From assembly GCA_023079485.1 (NCBI GenBank), contig CM041084.1, forward strand, positions 119,892,467-119,956,466: a stretch of 64,000 bases of DNA. Direction: 5' to 3'. The stretch is from Archilochus colubris (Eukaryota; Chordata; Aves; Apodiformes; Trochilidae). This document shows, in pieces, positions 23,433 to 36,205 of the stretch (within the stretch, counting starts at the first letter, position 1; every line of letters starts with the position of its first letter). The translations under genes and the position numbers were made by a program. The notes under the pieces are model-generated. The model was not told where the DNA came from, did not search any database, and saw only the letters and a list, made by a program, of their open reading frames with translations.

Positions 23433-25900
23433 ACCCACCTGCCCTTGGTGGTGAGTAGAGGGCATCTCTATCCCCGAAGAATCTATCTCCAATGAAATAC
23501 AAACATAGAAGAAAGGTTATGTCTGTGAATTTGAGCATTGTCACCCAGGATTCTCCTCCTGCTGTTGCATAATTGGACTGGCAATGCCAAGATATTTGTG
23601 GAAGTGTACACTGGGGACACAACAAAGGAAAGAAGAGACTTGATTTTCAGATGAGGACTTCTAAGAACTGTGACAGTGCTTTGTTGAAGTATTTATTGTC
23701 TCCTTAACCCAGTAGCTAACCTAATTATATTGCTTTTACTTAATAGAGGTGCAGCAATGTGACAACTTTTCATTGTGGGTGAAATACATAATTGTGCAGA
23801 AACCAGCATTGCTGAAATACTGAAAACAGCACTTAAAGGCTTGGAGTGGATTTTAAGTGGAATGTAAGCCCTGTACCTGTCATGTATGGCAGCGACTGTC
23901 TGTCTGCTAATTAATGTATATCGATTTGTAGTTGGACCTTTAGGATTGTGTTAACAAGCAGTCTTGTGAAGCCACTTTTAACACTGTATGTTCGTGCAGT
24001 AGTACTGGAAGAGACCTAAAATACTGACAAAAACCAGGGATTTGCTGGCCACACAAATGAAATTCTCCAGGGGCATCAGTGATCAATTGATAGTAAACTT
24101 CATCTGAAATACAAATGGGAGCGAAAAACCTCAAATTGACAGCATTTTGGGTAGCCTTTGGCCCAACCAGGTATCCAGCTCAGGTGCAGCCCCAGGCTGA
24201 GTCAAAACTGATTATCTTGGGGCACATTTCCTGGTTTTCTTGGTGTAACTCACTCTATACAGGTGTCTCCATATTAGTGCCCCATGTAACTACTGTTGTT
24301 TCCACTCTGAGCACTGGTAATTTTTTGCACACTACTTGCCTATGTTAGCAATGTGCCTCTATGAAATGTTTGCTCACAACATTGCCACAAACAACTATAA
24401 AACATATTGACAATAGGTTTCACAAAATACATTTTGTAAAATTAATTTAAAAATAGTTCATTATCTGTCAGTCTGGTTAGGTAGCCTAGATCAGAGATGA
24501 AACTGTAATTTAACAATCTGTTTACTTATGGAGAGGTGTCATTTTCACGTTAAATGAAAAATATAGATCAGTTTGAAGACAGATAAGTTGTACTGCAGAA
24601 AATTTTTTTGCAAAGCTGCACTCTTGTAACATGTAGGAAAGGTATAGAAGAACACTCTGATTACTCCCCAGTACTTAGATGATGCTGACAGTTTTACTAG
24701 GTTTGACTTTAAGTCCCATTTCAATGAGAAACGCACATTTAGCTGAAAGTATATATGGAATAATTTTCCAGCAAGAAAATAATTGGGAAGGGCTGAAAAT
24801 TCTCATGGCAGTTTAGTGAGATTTTTGTATTCTTGATGAATGTCTGAGCACCTCTGAGTTTAATTTACAAGCTGTAGATAACTGCAACAAGCAAAACATG
24901 GCTTTAAATGTTTGCCTGTCAGCAGACAACACCAACAGGCTCTAGTACAGATCCAGTGCTGGTGGCCATGGTTTCTCTGCACAATTGCTTTTGGCTGCCA
25001 AGGAGACTGGCTCTCAAGTTTGCTGGAGAGAACTGAGGCAGTTTCTTTTTGCTGTTTCTGCTACCATCTAGCAGATATCAAAATGGGTAAAATCACAAAT
25101 ACTCCTGCTTATAATTTAATTTTGTGTTATTTGTCTAGCAAAAGACATTGCTAAATCTCATTGCTGCTTTTCTGTAATAAGAAACATCTTATCGAGGAAA
25201 CAATGCCTTTTTTTTTGTTTGTCAAATACAGTTTTATATAATTCTATTTCATGACCCAGTTGTTCTCAAAAACTTGTTGAATTAAATGTGCTTTGCTTAG
25301 AAAAGCTTTAATATCTGTAAAGTTTAATCCAACAATACTATTAATGTGCTGGCAGCTTTAACTGAGTTTGTTGTTTGTATGTTGCAGTTCATTTGCATTT
25401 CCTTGCAACCAAGAAGATCCACTAAATGTATAAAACACAGAGCCTGTAACTCAATGCTTCCCTGGTATGTATTTCTGTCAGGCCATCTGTACAATATAAT
25501 CTGAGCAAGTCATGGTAAAATGCAATATATACATGACTTAAGCCTTCTTTAGAATTCATTTACATTTGACTTTTTTCTTCCTGTTTCTTGTTTGTTTGTT
25601 TGTTTAAAGAATTATTTCTAGATAAGAGGAGTTTTATTCCCAGAGATATACCAGTTTAAGTCACACTACCATCCCTGGGGGCTACGATGGAGGCTGATTT
25701 TTAATGAAGTGGTTTTACCTCCCCTAAACCTCGGTGTTCTCTTCAGGTACTACTGGGAAGGACTGACATGACCACCAGGTGTCAGTGGTCCTCCAGGGCT
25801 GCACATTGGCACGCCTGGAAGTGGGCAGGGAAACAGTTTTCACAGGCAAAATGTTTGTGATCCGAGCATAAGATGGATGTAAGCATCTTCATCAGACTAG

Positions 25901-26380
25901 CAGAGTTCTTGAAGGATATTGAGGTCCTGGAGCAGGTCCAAAGGAGGGCAACTAGGCTGGTGAAGGGACTCGAGCACAGATCCTATGAGGAGAGGCTGAG
26001 GGAGCTGGGGCTGTTCAGCCTGGAGAACAGGAGGCTCAGAGGAGACCTCATCACTCTCTACAACTCCCTGAAAGGAGGTTTTAGCCAGGGGGGGGTTGGT
26101 TTCTTTTCCCAGGCAACTCTCAGCAAGACAAGAGGGCACGGTCTCAAGTTGTGAAAGGGGAGGTTTAGGTTGGACATTAGAATTTCTTTACAGAGAGGGT
26201 GATCAAGCATTGGAATGGGCTGCCCAGGGAAGTAGTGGATTCTCTGTCCCTGGAGATATTTAAAAAGAGACTGGATGTGGCACTCAGTGCCATGGTCTTG
26301 TAACCACAGTGGTAGTGGTTCAAGGGTTGGACTTGATCTCTGAGGTCCCTTCCAACCCAGCCAATTCTGTGATTCTGTGA
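25901..26380 (+). mobile_element. CR1 LINE, 5'-truncated, inside probable GDAP1 3'UTR
   Basis: Carries the C-terminal CR1 ORF2 region: GAGCAGGTCCAAAGGAGGGC, then codons reading [20 protein letters not shown], then the ATTGGAATGGGCTGCCCAGG block and the 3' tail with two ATTCTGTG octamers. The frame is broken after KTRGHGLKL (TTGTG followed directly by AAAGGGG) and again at CATTAGAATTTCTTT, where the intact copy at 47504 has four more bases. Same subfamily as the copies at 36027 and 47504. Confidence 0.93.
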
Positions 26381-26903
26381 ACAGCTTTGGTCTGCTACAG
26401 GTTGGTTCTCTGATACTTGTCCTTTCTGCTTGTGTGTAGTTCCCACACTGGATAAATAAGAAGGCAAAACTGAAATAATATTTCACATTAAAATGAATGC
26501 TACTGAACAGCAATTAAACTTGTCATCGATAGGAATGAGCATTGATAAAAAATCTGTGGTGGAAAAGTTTGGATTCCTAGGCTGATTCATGTCTGTTAGT
26601 TCAACTGTTTGATAGCCTACTTATTTTCCCTGCCCTGTAGTACGGTGTATGGTGGCAGTAAAAGGCTTATCCATGCTCAAATTTCTCAAAATAGGATAAG
26701 ATTTAGAAGCATATCTGCTGTATATGGCTTTTTGTGCAGGATAGCTTTTTTTTTGTGGTGTTTGTAAGGTTTCTTTTCAGCTGTTTTTTTTCTTTGGTAC
26801 CTCTGGACACTGTTTAGATTAGAAACACAAGCAATTTTCTGTTTTTTATTTATTTGCATATCACATATATTTCGTATCATATCTTTGTATGTGGGACCTA
26901 CAC

Positions 26904-26909
26904 AATAAA
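26904..26909 (+). promoter_or_regulatory. Candidate GDAP1 polyadenylation signal (AATAAA)
   Basis: First AATAAA downstream of the stop codon. A TG/T-rich stretch (TGGTTTATGTCTTCTGTGTC, about 26938-26957) follows 30-50 bases later, as expected of a downstream element. Confidence 0.5.
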
Positions 26910-26930
26910 TGTTGATACTCAGAACACTTT

Positions 26931-29900
26931 CTAGACTGGTTTATGTCTTCTGTGTCAGTAAAAAAAAAAAGCATATTAGAAGATCACTCGGTGTTGCTGT
27001 AAAGAGTCTGATGCTGTTCAAAGGAGAGAAGCATCTGGTATTTTACTTTAGCTGTTCAACAGATTGTCTTGTGTCTATCTGGAAATAACAGTTACAGTTA
27101 CAGTTTTCTTTGGCTGCCTGTCTGAGCTGTGTCAATGAGGCTCAACAGAAGCCATTTAATAATGTCAAAACCCATTTAAAGAAGAAGGGCAAGCAATTTT
27201 TCTGTTTCATTTAATCCTCACCCAAAAAAAAAAAAAAAATCTTCCCTTCTGAGTGTGACCCAGTTTCTTGATCCACATTTTTGAACTGCAGAAGCTGCGA
27301 GTCCTTTCTGTAAAGTGCATAGCAAGCACATAGGCTATGCCCATGTTGATATCATCATTACTGAGTCCTCACAATGTGCCCTGACCAGTCTTAGTCTGGC
27401 CAAAACCTTTTTGATTTTTTGTTGTTTTTTTTTCCACTATTAACAGTCTTTGTTGGTCCATTTAAGCAGAGAGAGAGAGAGAGACAACAATATTTGAAGC
27501 TCTCATGTGTTTCATCTCAGTATTTCTGAAGTTAGGTGAGCTGCTATTGTAATATAGAGAGCTGGTAGGCATTGAGACTCAGGATATTGTTGTACTTATG
27601 TTCTGTGGACCAACTTTGAGGTGGCCTTGATGTTGGCATTAATCAGAAGTACTCAGAGAGACCTTTCTGTGAAAAGCCCATGTCTAAGCAGACAAGAAGA
27701 GCAATAGTAAATTAAAAGGTAAGGATGGCAAATACTGAATGAATACCTTGTAAAGATTCACATAGCTGTTATGTTCATTTTAAAATTGACTTCTAATTTT
27801 ATGAGAGCAAGGAGAGCAGAATGGCAGGCCCCAATTAATGAGAATTAGTGATAGCAGTAGACAGAATATGGAGCCACTACTTTTTCTCTACATCCTTTGT
27901 AGTTAACTGGATCACTCTGAGGTCTATAATAAGGTCTATGACTGATTGTTCTTTATAGAGGTCTACTTACTAAGTGCATCTCTCTGTTTAGCTCATGTTA
28001 GACTAACAGATATGAGGTTGAGCTTAGGCAATTTATAAGATGTGCTAAAAAAGTCAAAAGCATGTAGAAAATTCCCAAACAAAATGTGGTGGTTTTTTTC
28101 CCCTCCTTTCATTGAGAAACAATTTTTAATTTGATGCAGGAACAAGTCAAAAAGTCAGGCACTCAAAACTTAGGAAAATCCAGAAGCCAGAGTTCTTACA
28201 AAACTGTTCACTTACTCATACAGTTCTTCAGTAGCATTTTTATTTGTGTTTTTCTTTCTAAGTTACAAGCATAGTGCTTAATTTAATGTGAAGCTTAAAA
28301 TGTTGCACCATAAAATAGTTAAGATGTGCATAAGCTTAGTGTTATGGGAAGAATCTGTTGGAATTTGCAGAGCTGAAGTTATTAGTTGAAGCTATTTCCT
28401 TCTTAGCTTTACATCAGCATTTACTTTTACTACCATTTAAAGTACTCATAACTGCATAAAGATGTATTGTGTAAACTAATACCTAATAGCATAAATCAAT
28501 GCTTATCTACTTTATATATATTAATACAATAAATCTCCTTTTTATATATTCTATATAATATCTCCCATATTTCTTATGCTAAAAATGTCTGTGAAAATTA
28601 TGTATGTTATGATATTATCTATAAAACCCATCTCTAATACCAACATGATGAAAATTTGGTTGATTTATTTCAAATTTGCAAAGAGAGTTGTCCACTAGGG
28701 TTCAAACTCAGTGGTATATTAAGAGCCATTTTTTAAAATCCTGTGTATGACTGAAGAAATTGTCTAAATCCTACTGTGAAGGCAGGTACAGTCCTCACCA
28801 GCAACTTGGAAGGCCATGAAAGTGAGGTTCTTCCCACACCTGGCTATAGCTAAAGAACCGAATAGTAGCAGCTGCTCCAAAGGAAATTGATTTTCAGGCA
28901 GAATTGGGGAGCAGGTGAAGAGGGAAGGAGGCAGCCTCTTTGTTTCACTGGTGTATTTTTGGGAAAGGATGTGTTCCCCTTGACAGTTTCTGAAACATCA
29001 TCAGCTCCTGTCTGTCCTTATTTGCTTTGATAGCACTGTAGTATTATTTGATAATATTAGTTTGTAGATGTGGAAGGGTGAGACTCCCAGTTATTCAGAA
29101 GCTTTATGGAGAGCAGAGCTTGCCACACAGCCTCCTCTGCCAGCTGTGTTTAAAAGCCAGCAGTTAGCAAATGCTGACCTCTTGGAAAGGTTATATTTAG
29201 GTATGTAACACAAGTCTGGTGAAGGAGCTAAAATGAGTGAAAGAAGGAAGTTTCCATAGAAGCTCCATCACCGTATCTTCTGGTCCAAGTCTGGGTCACA
29301 AGCCTAGATGCCAGATTAGAGTCTGGACTACTCTTAAGAGGCAGTAAACATAGAAGGACTTACTGCATAGTTCTTTGGATCTTTTAATAGAATTAGTTCC
29401 AAAGATCTCAAAGGAAGTCTGTACCATGTGAGGCCAGATGCTCTTTGTCAAAACATGGTGTCTTAAGAAGTTGTGCACACTTCCATTGTGCTGCATTTTA
29501 GACAACTCTAAAATACAGAGGTGGAAGCCTCTAACAGTTACAGAGGAAACAAAATTGGCCAACATTGCAGTAATAGAGGTATCAAGATTTCAGTTTTTTT
29601 AAAAAAGAGCAGATTCAGCTCTGGTATGAGTCATTGCTGCAAAAAATTTAGTGGTGCATTGACTTACATCGGATCTGAATTTCATTTTAAAGTCATTAAG
29701 CCATGAATTGTATTTTAAGACTTTGCCTTGGAAAGTTTTGTTTTAATCAACCTATTTGTTACAGAGACAATGAAAACTGCACAATACCTTTCTGAAACAA
29801 AGGATGTATGCAAAGCTTAAGCTTTTAAAAGCTTCTTAAGCTTTTAATATGGGCAACACATACTGACTCAAAATTTTTGGAATATGGAGTTATTTTTGGA

Positions 29901-32276
29901 ATAAAGAATTCTTTTAAAACAAGTCCAAGAATGTATGTTTAGGAATGATTCCAGGACAGCATCATAAATTTTTATTCTTTGGATTTGAAAGAGAACCAAA
30001 AAGCTATAGCTGACTTCATTTTTCTCTTGTTAACAGCAAATTGTGACCACAATACAATGAAGCTCCACCAAATAAAAAGATACCAGATCTCTCTTTTATT
30101 ACAAATGTATATTTAAAGACAAAAATGGAAATAACTATGCTTAGTTTATTTTCTTAGGAATATAATACTGGTTAAGAGTTCTGCCCATTCTTGTATGTTA
30201 TAAGAATTTCTCAACATCCTTTTGTGCAAAGGGAAAGATGGAAATATTCCCAAAATGGCTGGTGGAACAGCATCACCATCAACATGAGGTGAGACTGCAG
30301 TTCCACATCTGTAGCAAACACAGAGGTGGAAATCCAACAGCAACTGAAAGAAGTTGATTTGCAGTCCGTGAGCCTTGCATGTGGGAGGAGCAGCAAACAA
30401 AACTTCGAACCCAACAGAAGTGGCAATGCTTTAAGTCAGACATTCTGATTGCAGAGCTAGATGTCCATCAAGTCCCAGACATCTGCCTAATCTGGAATGA
30501 GAGGATAGCTGGATGTTTACCCAGGCTGCATGGCCAATGGCTTTGTCAGTTTTCAGTCCAGGAACCTTTTGGCAAAGGGCTACATATTGAGACCTGGAAT
30601 CAGGAAAAGGTTTAACTTGTGCTTAGATTCGACAATGGTATGAAAATGTATTTATGAAGAAAAACATATTCATTTCGTGCTTTGAAAGACAAGGGAAAAA
30701 AAGAACTCTCACAATTTTAGATCCAGTTTTGTAAGTATATGTTTCGAATTCCCAAGCCAGACCAAAGATCACATCTGCAGAGCAGGGGAATAGAGACATG
30801 ATCAACCATGAAGTTTTCTTCATGCATTTTTAAGTTGAAGCTGGAGGTCTCTTTTCTCCTCACAATAAGTATCTTTCAGAAAGACTGGAAATCTTCCCTT
30901 GATCTTCCAAATTCGTAAAAAGTCTTCTGGTTCTGAAGAATTTCTTCTAAAGAAGATTATGCTGCATAAAAGAAACACCCAGAGAGTTTTCTCTCTGGGG
31001 GATGGTGGGCTGTAAAAGAGGCAAATTCTTGCTCTTCCCTTAGCAAGAATTCATCCTGAAATGCAGGCCTTAGCTTCACACTTAGATGCTTCAGTACCTT
31101 TATGATTTATGGGAGAGAAAAGGGATGGTGAAGATAGAAATGGAGACTGGGAAAGAGGGCCTGGAATGATAAGTTACATTAGCAGGCTGATAACCCTAAG
31201 GCTGATACTTTGGTTTGGGTTTTGTTAATAAAGAACAAATCAACACCTGGCTGAGTGTTACACTGCAATGTGTGTGATGCTGTGGTGAGGGAGATGCAAT
31301 CCCAGGATGGAGTCTGTTGATGGAAGGTATTTTGCTTACTGTGGGTAAGAGCTTATCACAACACCTCTTTGTTAGCTGTTCAACATGCAGGGAAACAAGC
31401 ATTCTTATTCCATGGTTCACTGATTCATTCACGAGTTTTTCTGTTTAATGAGATATTCTTTTAGCCATAGTTTAAAACACTAATTCAAGATAGCAGCAAG
31501 TAATTTCCCTGCTTACCTCCCTTAATGATTTATTAGGTATTAACAAACTTTAAGGTTTTGCATGTATTATAATTAATCTCACCCCAGGACCTTGCCTCAA
31601 AAGTAGTTTTGTTCTGCCACACTGCAGCCCTTCAGCTTGTGTTTATTTGTACAGGGTGAGTTCTAATCTGGGCTGTTTGCCCTGAAACCTGCAGTTCCCC
31701 AGGCTCCTGCTAGCTGTGGGCACTTAGTGTAATGTTGCATCTTGTTGACATTCAACCACAGAATTGGATTTTGGAGCAGAAGGTTGACTTTGTCTCATGT
31801 TACTGTGTCATGATTATACATTGTACTTCTAAAGTTCTGGATATTTGGCAGTCTGAAGGTGTGTAACAAAAGTGAGATATATTCACTAACAGTAATACTG
31901 GGATATTACAATAGCATAGTGTAAATAACTAGTGTCATAAATGAGAAAAACATAACCAAAACACTTTCTTATTTAACAATTGTACCAGAGCTGGTGAAGT
32001 CCAAGCTTTGGCTCTGGGAATAGGGGAAGTAGAAATGGTTTAATGTCCCTTTAAGAGAAGAATAAGAGGTAAAACTTTCTATTTCTTCATTATATTTTTC
32101 TGTTTTTATTTTGTCTATTATATTAGTACTACTACATATTGTATTTATGGTGCTTTGTGTGAGGAAGTTTGGAGCTGCACATACTGACTCTGCCTTCCAA
32201 AATGGTTTAATTTAAAGGAACTGGTTGCTCAACTTAAGAAAGCAAGGGATTTATCAAGTATATAAATATAAACTTT
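26931..32276. other. Downstream intergenic DNA, no gene seen
   Basis: Unique-looking AT-rich sequence with A16 (27224-27239), (AG)n at 27468-27484, and a cluster of AAGCTT palindromes at 29813-29843. Open frames are under 100 codons and show no recognisable domain. Confidence 0.6.
27468..27484 (+). repeat. (AG)n microsatellite
   Basis: About eight AG units. Confidence 0.9.
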
Positions 32277-32336
32277 GGGGGTTGGACTAGATCTCCAGAG
32301 GTCCCTTCCAATCCCTAATATTCTGTGATTCTGTGA
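32277..32336 (+). mobile_element. CR1 LINE 3'-terminal stub
   Basis: Only the last 60 bases: GGGGGTTGGACTAGATCTCC, AGGTCCCTTCCAATCCCTAA, and two ATTCTGTG octamers. An extreme 5' truncation. Confidence 0.9.
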
Positions 32337-33882
32337 AGCACAGTTCTTGGTAGTAATAGCTGCTTGGCATTAACTGTAATCAGTATTACAGATACTTTTT
32401 GGTATTTCCTGCTTTCCATTAGGAAAATATATGTGGATATTTCTAATTTTACCTATCTTCAACACTTCATGTGGTAATGCCATAACTTAAAAATATAACT
32501 GAAAGTTTTGGGCAGTAGTCTGCAAAAAAGAATGCCAATTCTCCAGACCTTAGATGGCAGAGATGCATTTAATATCATGAATACTTCACCTGTAACAGAA
32601 TAGTCTTTCTGTGATTTCTGTGAGGATGTATCAGTCTAATCCCCAAAGCTACTGAGAATTTACAGCTCCCACTTAATTCAGTAAGACTGTGGGCAGTTAG
32701 GACCTCTGAGTCAGGGCAGCAGTTGATGTCCATATTATTGCATACAATGTTTATGTGGGAGGAACACACAGGTGAGGTTGAGAAACCTGTAATTTCCACC
32801 TGTAAAATTCCTTACTTTGATTCTGTACAATGGGAATATCTCTGAGAGGATGAAGTGACAGTGGTCAGTCAAGGGGATTGGCTATTTATCTAAAAGCAGA
32901 AGTTTCAATTTACAAACATGTGTGGAAACTTCTTTCTTTTATAGTTGCAATAACATTTTCTGTGTTTTATCTTTTGAGAATCATATTCAGATATGAGTTC
33001 AATCTCAAAAATGAGATTAAACTCTTGACAGGTATTTGTGGGTACCAATTGTAAATTTCTTATTCACTGAGCTTACTGATGGAAGTGGTCTGATCAGGTT
33101 CAATGAGACTTCTGAAGAAGTATTTTAAAATATTTAGTAATAGTTTTTTCAATCAGGCTGCCAGTGTTCCAAAACATCACCAGGTAGAAAGCTCAATGGA
33201 AGTGCAAATGCTTATTTCTGTAGTTTGTTCACTTAGCCTTTTCACTCTGTGCTTGCAAAGAAATACTGGACACAGGAAAAAAAAAAAAAAGGCTAGTAGG
33301 CTAGTTAGTTTTTTGGGAATATGAACTGACTCAGTCCTCAAGCTGGAGAAAAGGTCAGTAAGTATTTACATGTATTATTTTAGTAACTGTCCTGTGCTTC
33401 TTTGTGCTGCATGGGAGACAGCTACATTTCAGATGAGTGCAAATGGTGGAATTTTCCTTTCTAGCCCAGCCATGCCAAATGTTTATGGGGTTTACCTCCC
33501 TACACTTGGATCTTAGCTAATGAAGTGTAGTCCCTGTGCTTCACCAAAAGGAGCTCAGTACAAGTACATCCTTTATGGTCAGCAGTGTTTGGGTAAGACA
33601 TTTGCATAATTTTTTCAAGTGGCAATGACTCCACACTGTCTGCTCAAGTAGCTTTAAGAAAACACTTGATTTCCATGAACCTTGATGGCTGTGTTTAAAA
33701 CAGGGGGTTTTTATATGTGATAAATTATTTTTCCTTTTCTCTTGAGAGTCTGACTGTTATGGTGGATGTAAGCAGAGCAGCAGAGAATGATGAATGGTCT
33801 CCACATTTCAGCTAGCACTGTCTTCTGATAACCTTTGACGTAACTAATGAGCAAGAATAATTTTATTCTGTGAATTAGGCCC
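32337..33882. other. Intergenic DNA, nothing recognised
   Basis: AT-rich unique sequence with one A-run at about 33278-33291. No element supported. Confidence 0.5.
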
Positions 33883-34032
33883 GAATCATAAAATCTGCAC
33901 AGCTGGAAGGGACCCATCAGGATCACCAAGTCCAACTCCTGTCCCTGTGTAGGGCATCCTTGGGATCACCCCATGTGCCTGGGAATGTCATCCAAATACT
34001 TCTTGAACTAAGGCAGGCTTGATGCTTGGCCT
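33883..34032 (-). mobile_element. CR1 LINE 3' fragment, minus strand
   Basis: Reads as the reverse complement of a CR1 tail: GAATCATAAAATC, CAGCTGGAAGGGACCCATCA, GATCACCAAGTCCAACTCCT, then CATCCAAATACTTCTTGAAC and GCAGGCTTGATGCTTGGCC. Confidence 0.85.
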
Positions 34033-35339
34033 GTCTTAAATGCTTTCTTCTATTTTGAGGATCCTAGAGAGCTTGTAATCTTCCTAGAGAGATCTTGGTA
34101 CATTTTATTTCTTTTTCCTCATTGTAATAGTTGATATCCTTAGTCAAGGATATAATTTGTCAAAATGTTCTGTCAGTTTGTGTCTTTTTGTGTCTTTTTT
34201 GCCACCCCCCCCCTGCCATCTAATGCAAAGGTGAAGCAGAACCTTGGTTTTCCAGTGGTTAAAATGGTTATTTCCAGCTTTCATACCCAGCTGTCCTTCT
34301 ACTAGTAATGTCAGCTTAATCAGGTTTTCTTTCTTTCCCATAATGTATCCATCTATGTAACCAGAACAAAGCAGTAGAGTAAAACTACTAAACTGGTGTA
34401 TTTTACACAAGGGAAAAAAATTTCCACAGGATGCCCTACCCCATAAATATTTCCCCAAAAGGAAAGATTATGAACAAATATGAGTACTTGGAACCTTTAA
34501 TTTCAAAATATATTTGCTATCTAAAAGTCTATTACACAGAAGGACACAAGAAGTGAGAGCTGTATTCAGTGCAAAGCCAGCATTTTCAGCAACACAGTAA
34601 AAAAAGTTAAAATGCTAGGAAAAAAAAAAAGAGCATGGAAGGAAAAAAATGAAAAAGCAACCTTCAAAGCCCTTAAAAACCCTTTTCGAAAATCAGTCCA
34701 ATCTAAATGAATTTTGTTAGTCCTGATAAATAGTAACACTGTTTATTTGCTGTCGTTGAGATTTTATCTTGGAGCAAAATATGTAAACAAACACACAACT
34801 CCAACAATTTGGGAATTAAATACAAGACTGGTATTAAAATTATAATTCCTGTTGATACAGAGTACAGTTCAGCCAAAAACTGAAATTAGGGTTGAATCAC
34901 AAGCCATCTGTAGTGCTATAAACACCCTTGCTGTATGCAGAAACAGTCACAAAAGAATACTCCTTGTTCAGTGCTCATTTTTTTTTGGTTAGAAAAAATT
35001 TTTTTGTTTATTCATCCCATTTATTTTATGTTGGTTTAATTATCCTAACAATGTGACCATTCAAAAACGACATTCTTGACCATGAAGAAAACTGTGATGA
35101 ATTATTAAAACAAAAATTGTCATTTCAAAGCCTGCTTCAAAATACTTCCCCCTAGCCAAAAAGTTGACATCATAGTGACGCTGGCAGTTGCTAAGTGTTG
35201 TACATCAGCCATAACAAAATAGTTTCCATCCAAGCTTAAGATTAATTACTAATAATAGGTAATTAATTTCTAGGTTTGCAGATTATCAAAAAACATTAAC
35301 AACTCTTCATAGCAACCTCTTCTGAGGTTTAGCTCAGAG
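34033..35339. other. Intergenic DNA, nothing recognised
   Basis: AT-rich sequence with a C9 run (34205-34213) and an A-run at about 34619-34631. No gene or transposon recognised. Confidence 0.5.
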
Positions 35340-36026
35340 CATTAGCTTGGACCATAGAGTAAGCCTGAGCTGCCCAGGGGACTTGGAGCATGGGCTATGG
35401 AGAGTCCCTCTTGAAACACAGCAGGAGCTGAGCAGCCAGGGGAGAACTGGCTTGCAAGTCCAGCCCTGACTTGTGTCCCTTTGCTTGGTCCCTGGAGACA
35501 AGTGTGATTTTTGTTTTGCTCCTCAGTTTGGCCATCTGACAGGGGCTGTGCTGGCCATGAGGGGCTGGGTGTGGGCAGGAGGAGGCTGCAAGGATGATGG
35601 GAGTGGGAGGAGGCCACAGGCTGCCCTGTGCCAGTGGCAACCAGTTCCCAATGGCTCTGGCACCAGTGTGAGCACCCCCGAGCATGCCGAAATTTTGTGC
35701 ACTTGGAGCAGCTCATGGACCCTTCAGCAGATGTGTTTAGGGAACAGGGCTGATGCTGCTGAGGGGGATTTATATACACCTCTGAGGGACTGTAGCTGTG
35801 GGTGTCCCATATGTGGGTCACTGAAAGATTGTGGCCATAGCTGGCTCATGCTGGGAGAGGGATGCCCCGAGCAATTGCTGTCAGCTCAACAGAGCTCTGC
35901 TCCCATAATCTGCATTTCTCTCTCGTAGGGGCTTTCTCTTTCCACAGCCCTGCAGATGTTGTGGCTGGTGGCTGCTGTATGTCTGTTCCCCACAGCCAGC
36001 TGTGCTCTGGGGACACACCAGCTGAA
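35340..36026. other. Unexplained GC-rich block
   Basis: About 690 bp that is clearly more G/C-rich than its surroundings, ending where a CR1 fragment begins. It has overlapping open frames of 151 codons (plus, 35473-35928) and 159 codons (minus, 35342-35821), neither with a recognisable domain. A TTTATATACA motif lies near 35768-35777, and a pyrimidine tract ending CTCTCGTAG near 35930 looks like a splice acceptor. It could be part of an unrecognised repeat, an lncRNA exon or a regulatory island. Confidence 0.4.
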
Positions 36027-36205
36027 GATCAGGCATTAGAATGGGCTGCCCAGGGAAGTTGTGGATTCTCCATCCCTGGAGGTTTTCAAGAAGAGACTGT
36101 ATGTGGCACTCTGTGCCATGGTCTGGTAACTGCAGCGGTAGTGGATCGAGGGTTGGACTTGATCTCTGAGGTCCCTTCCAACCCAGCTGATTCTATGATT
36201 CTGTG
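36027..36205 (+). mobile_element. CR1 LINE 3' fragment
   Basis: GATCAGGCATTAGAATGGGC, GAAGTTGTGGATTCTCCATC, TGTGGCACTCTGTGCCATGG, then AGGTCCCTTCCAACCCAGCT and ATTCTATG plus ATTCTGTG. Shares with the 25901 copy the tail GGACTTGATCTCTGAGG, three bases shorter than in the 47504 copy. Confidence 0.92.

Larger units (their letters stand above)
23433..26930 (+). other. Probable GDAP1 3'UTR
   Basis: From the stop codon there is no AATAAA until 26904. ATTAAA variants occur at 25281 and 26487 and could give shorter forms. GDAP1 mRNAs in mammals have a long 3'UTR of a few kilobases (from memory), so about 3.5 kb is plausible. The region holds a CR1 copy (25901-26380) and is otherwise unique-looking AT-rich sequence. 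The true end needs transcript data. Confidence 0.5.

Noticed and set aside
25873..26154. 93-codon open frame as a host gene
   Set aside because: CR1 ORF2 fragment with an unrelated start; broken by deletion.
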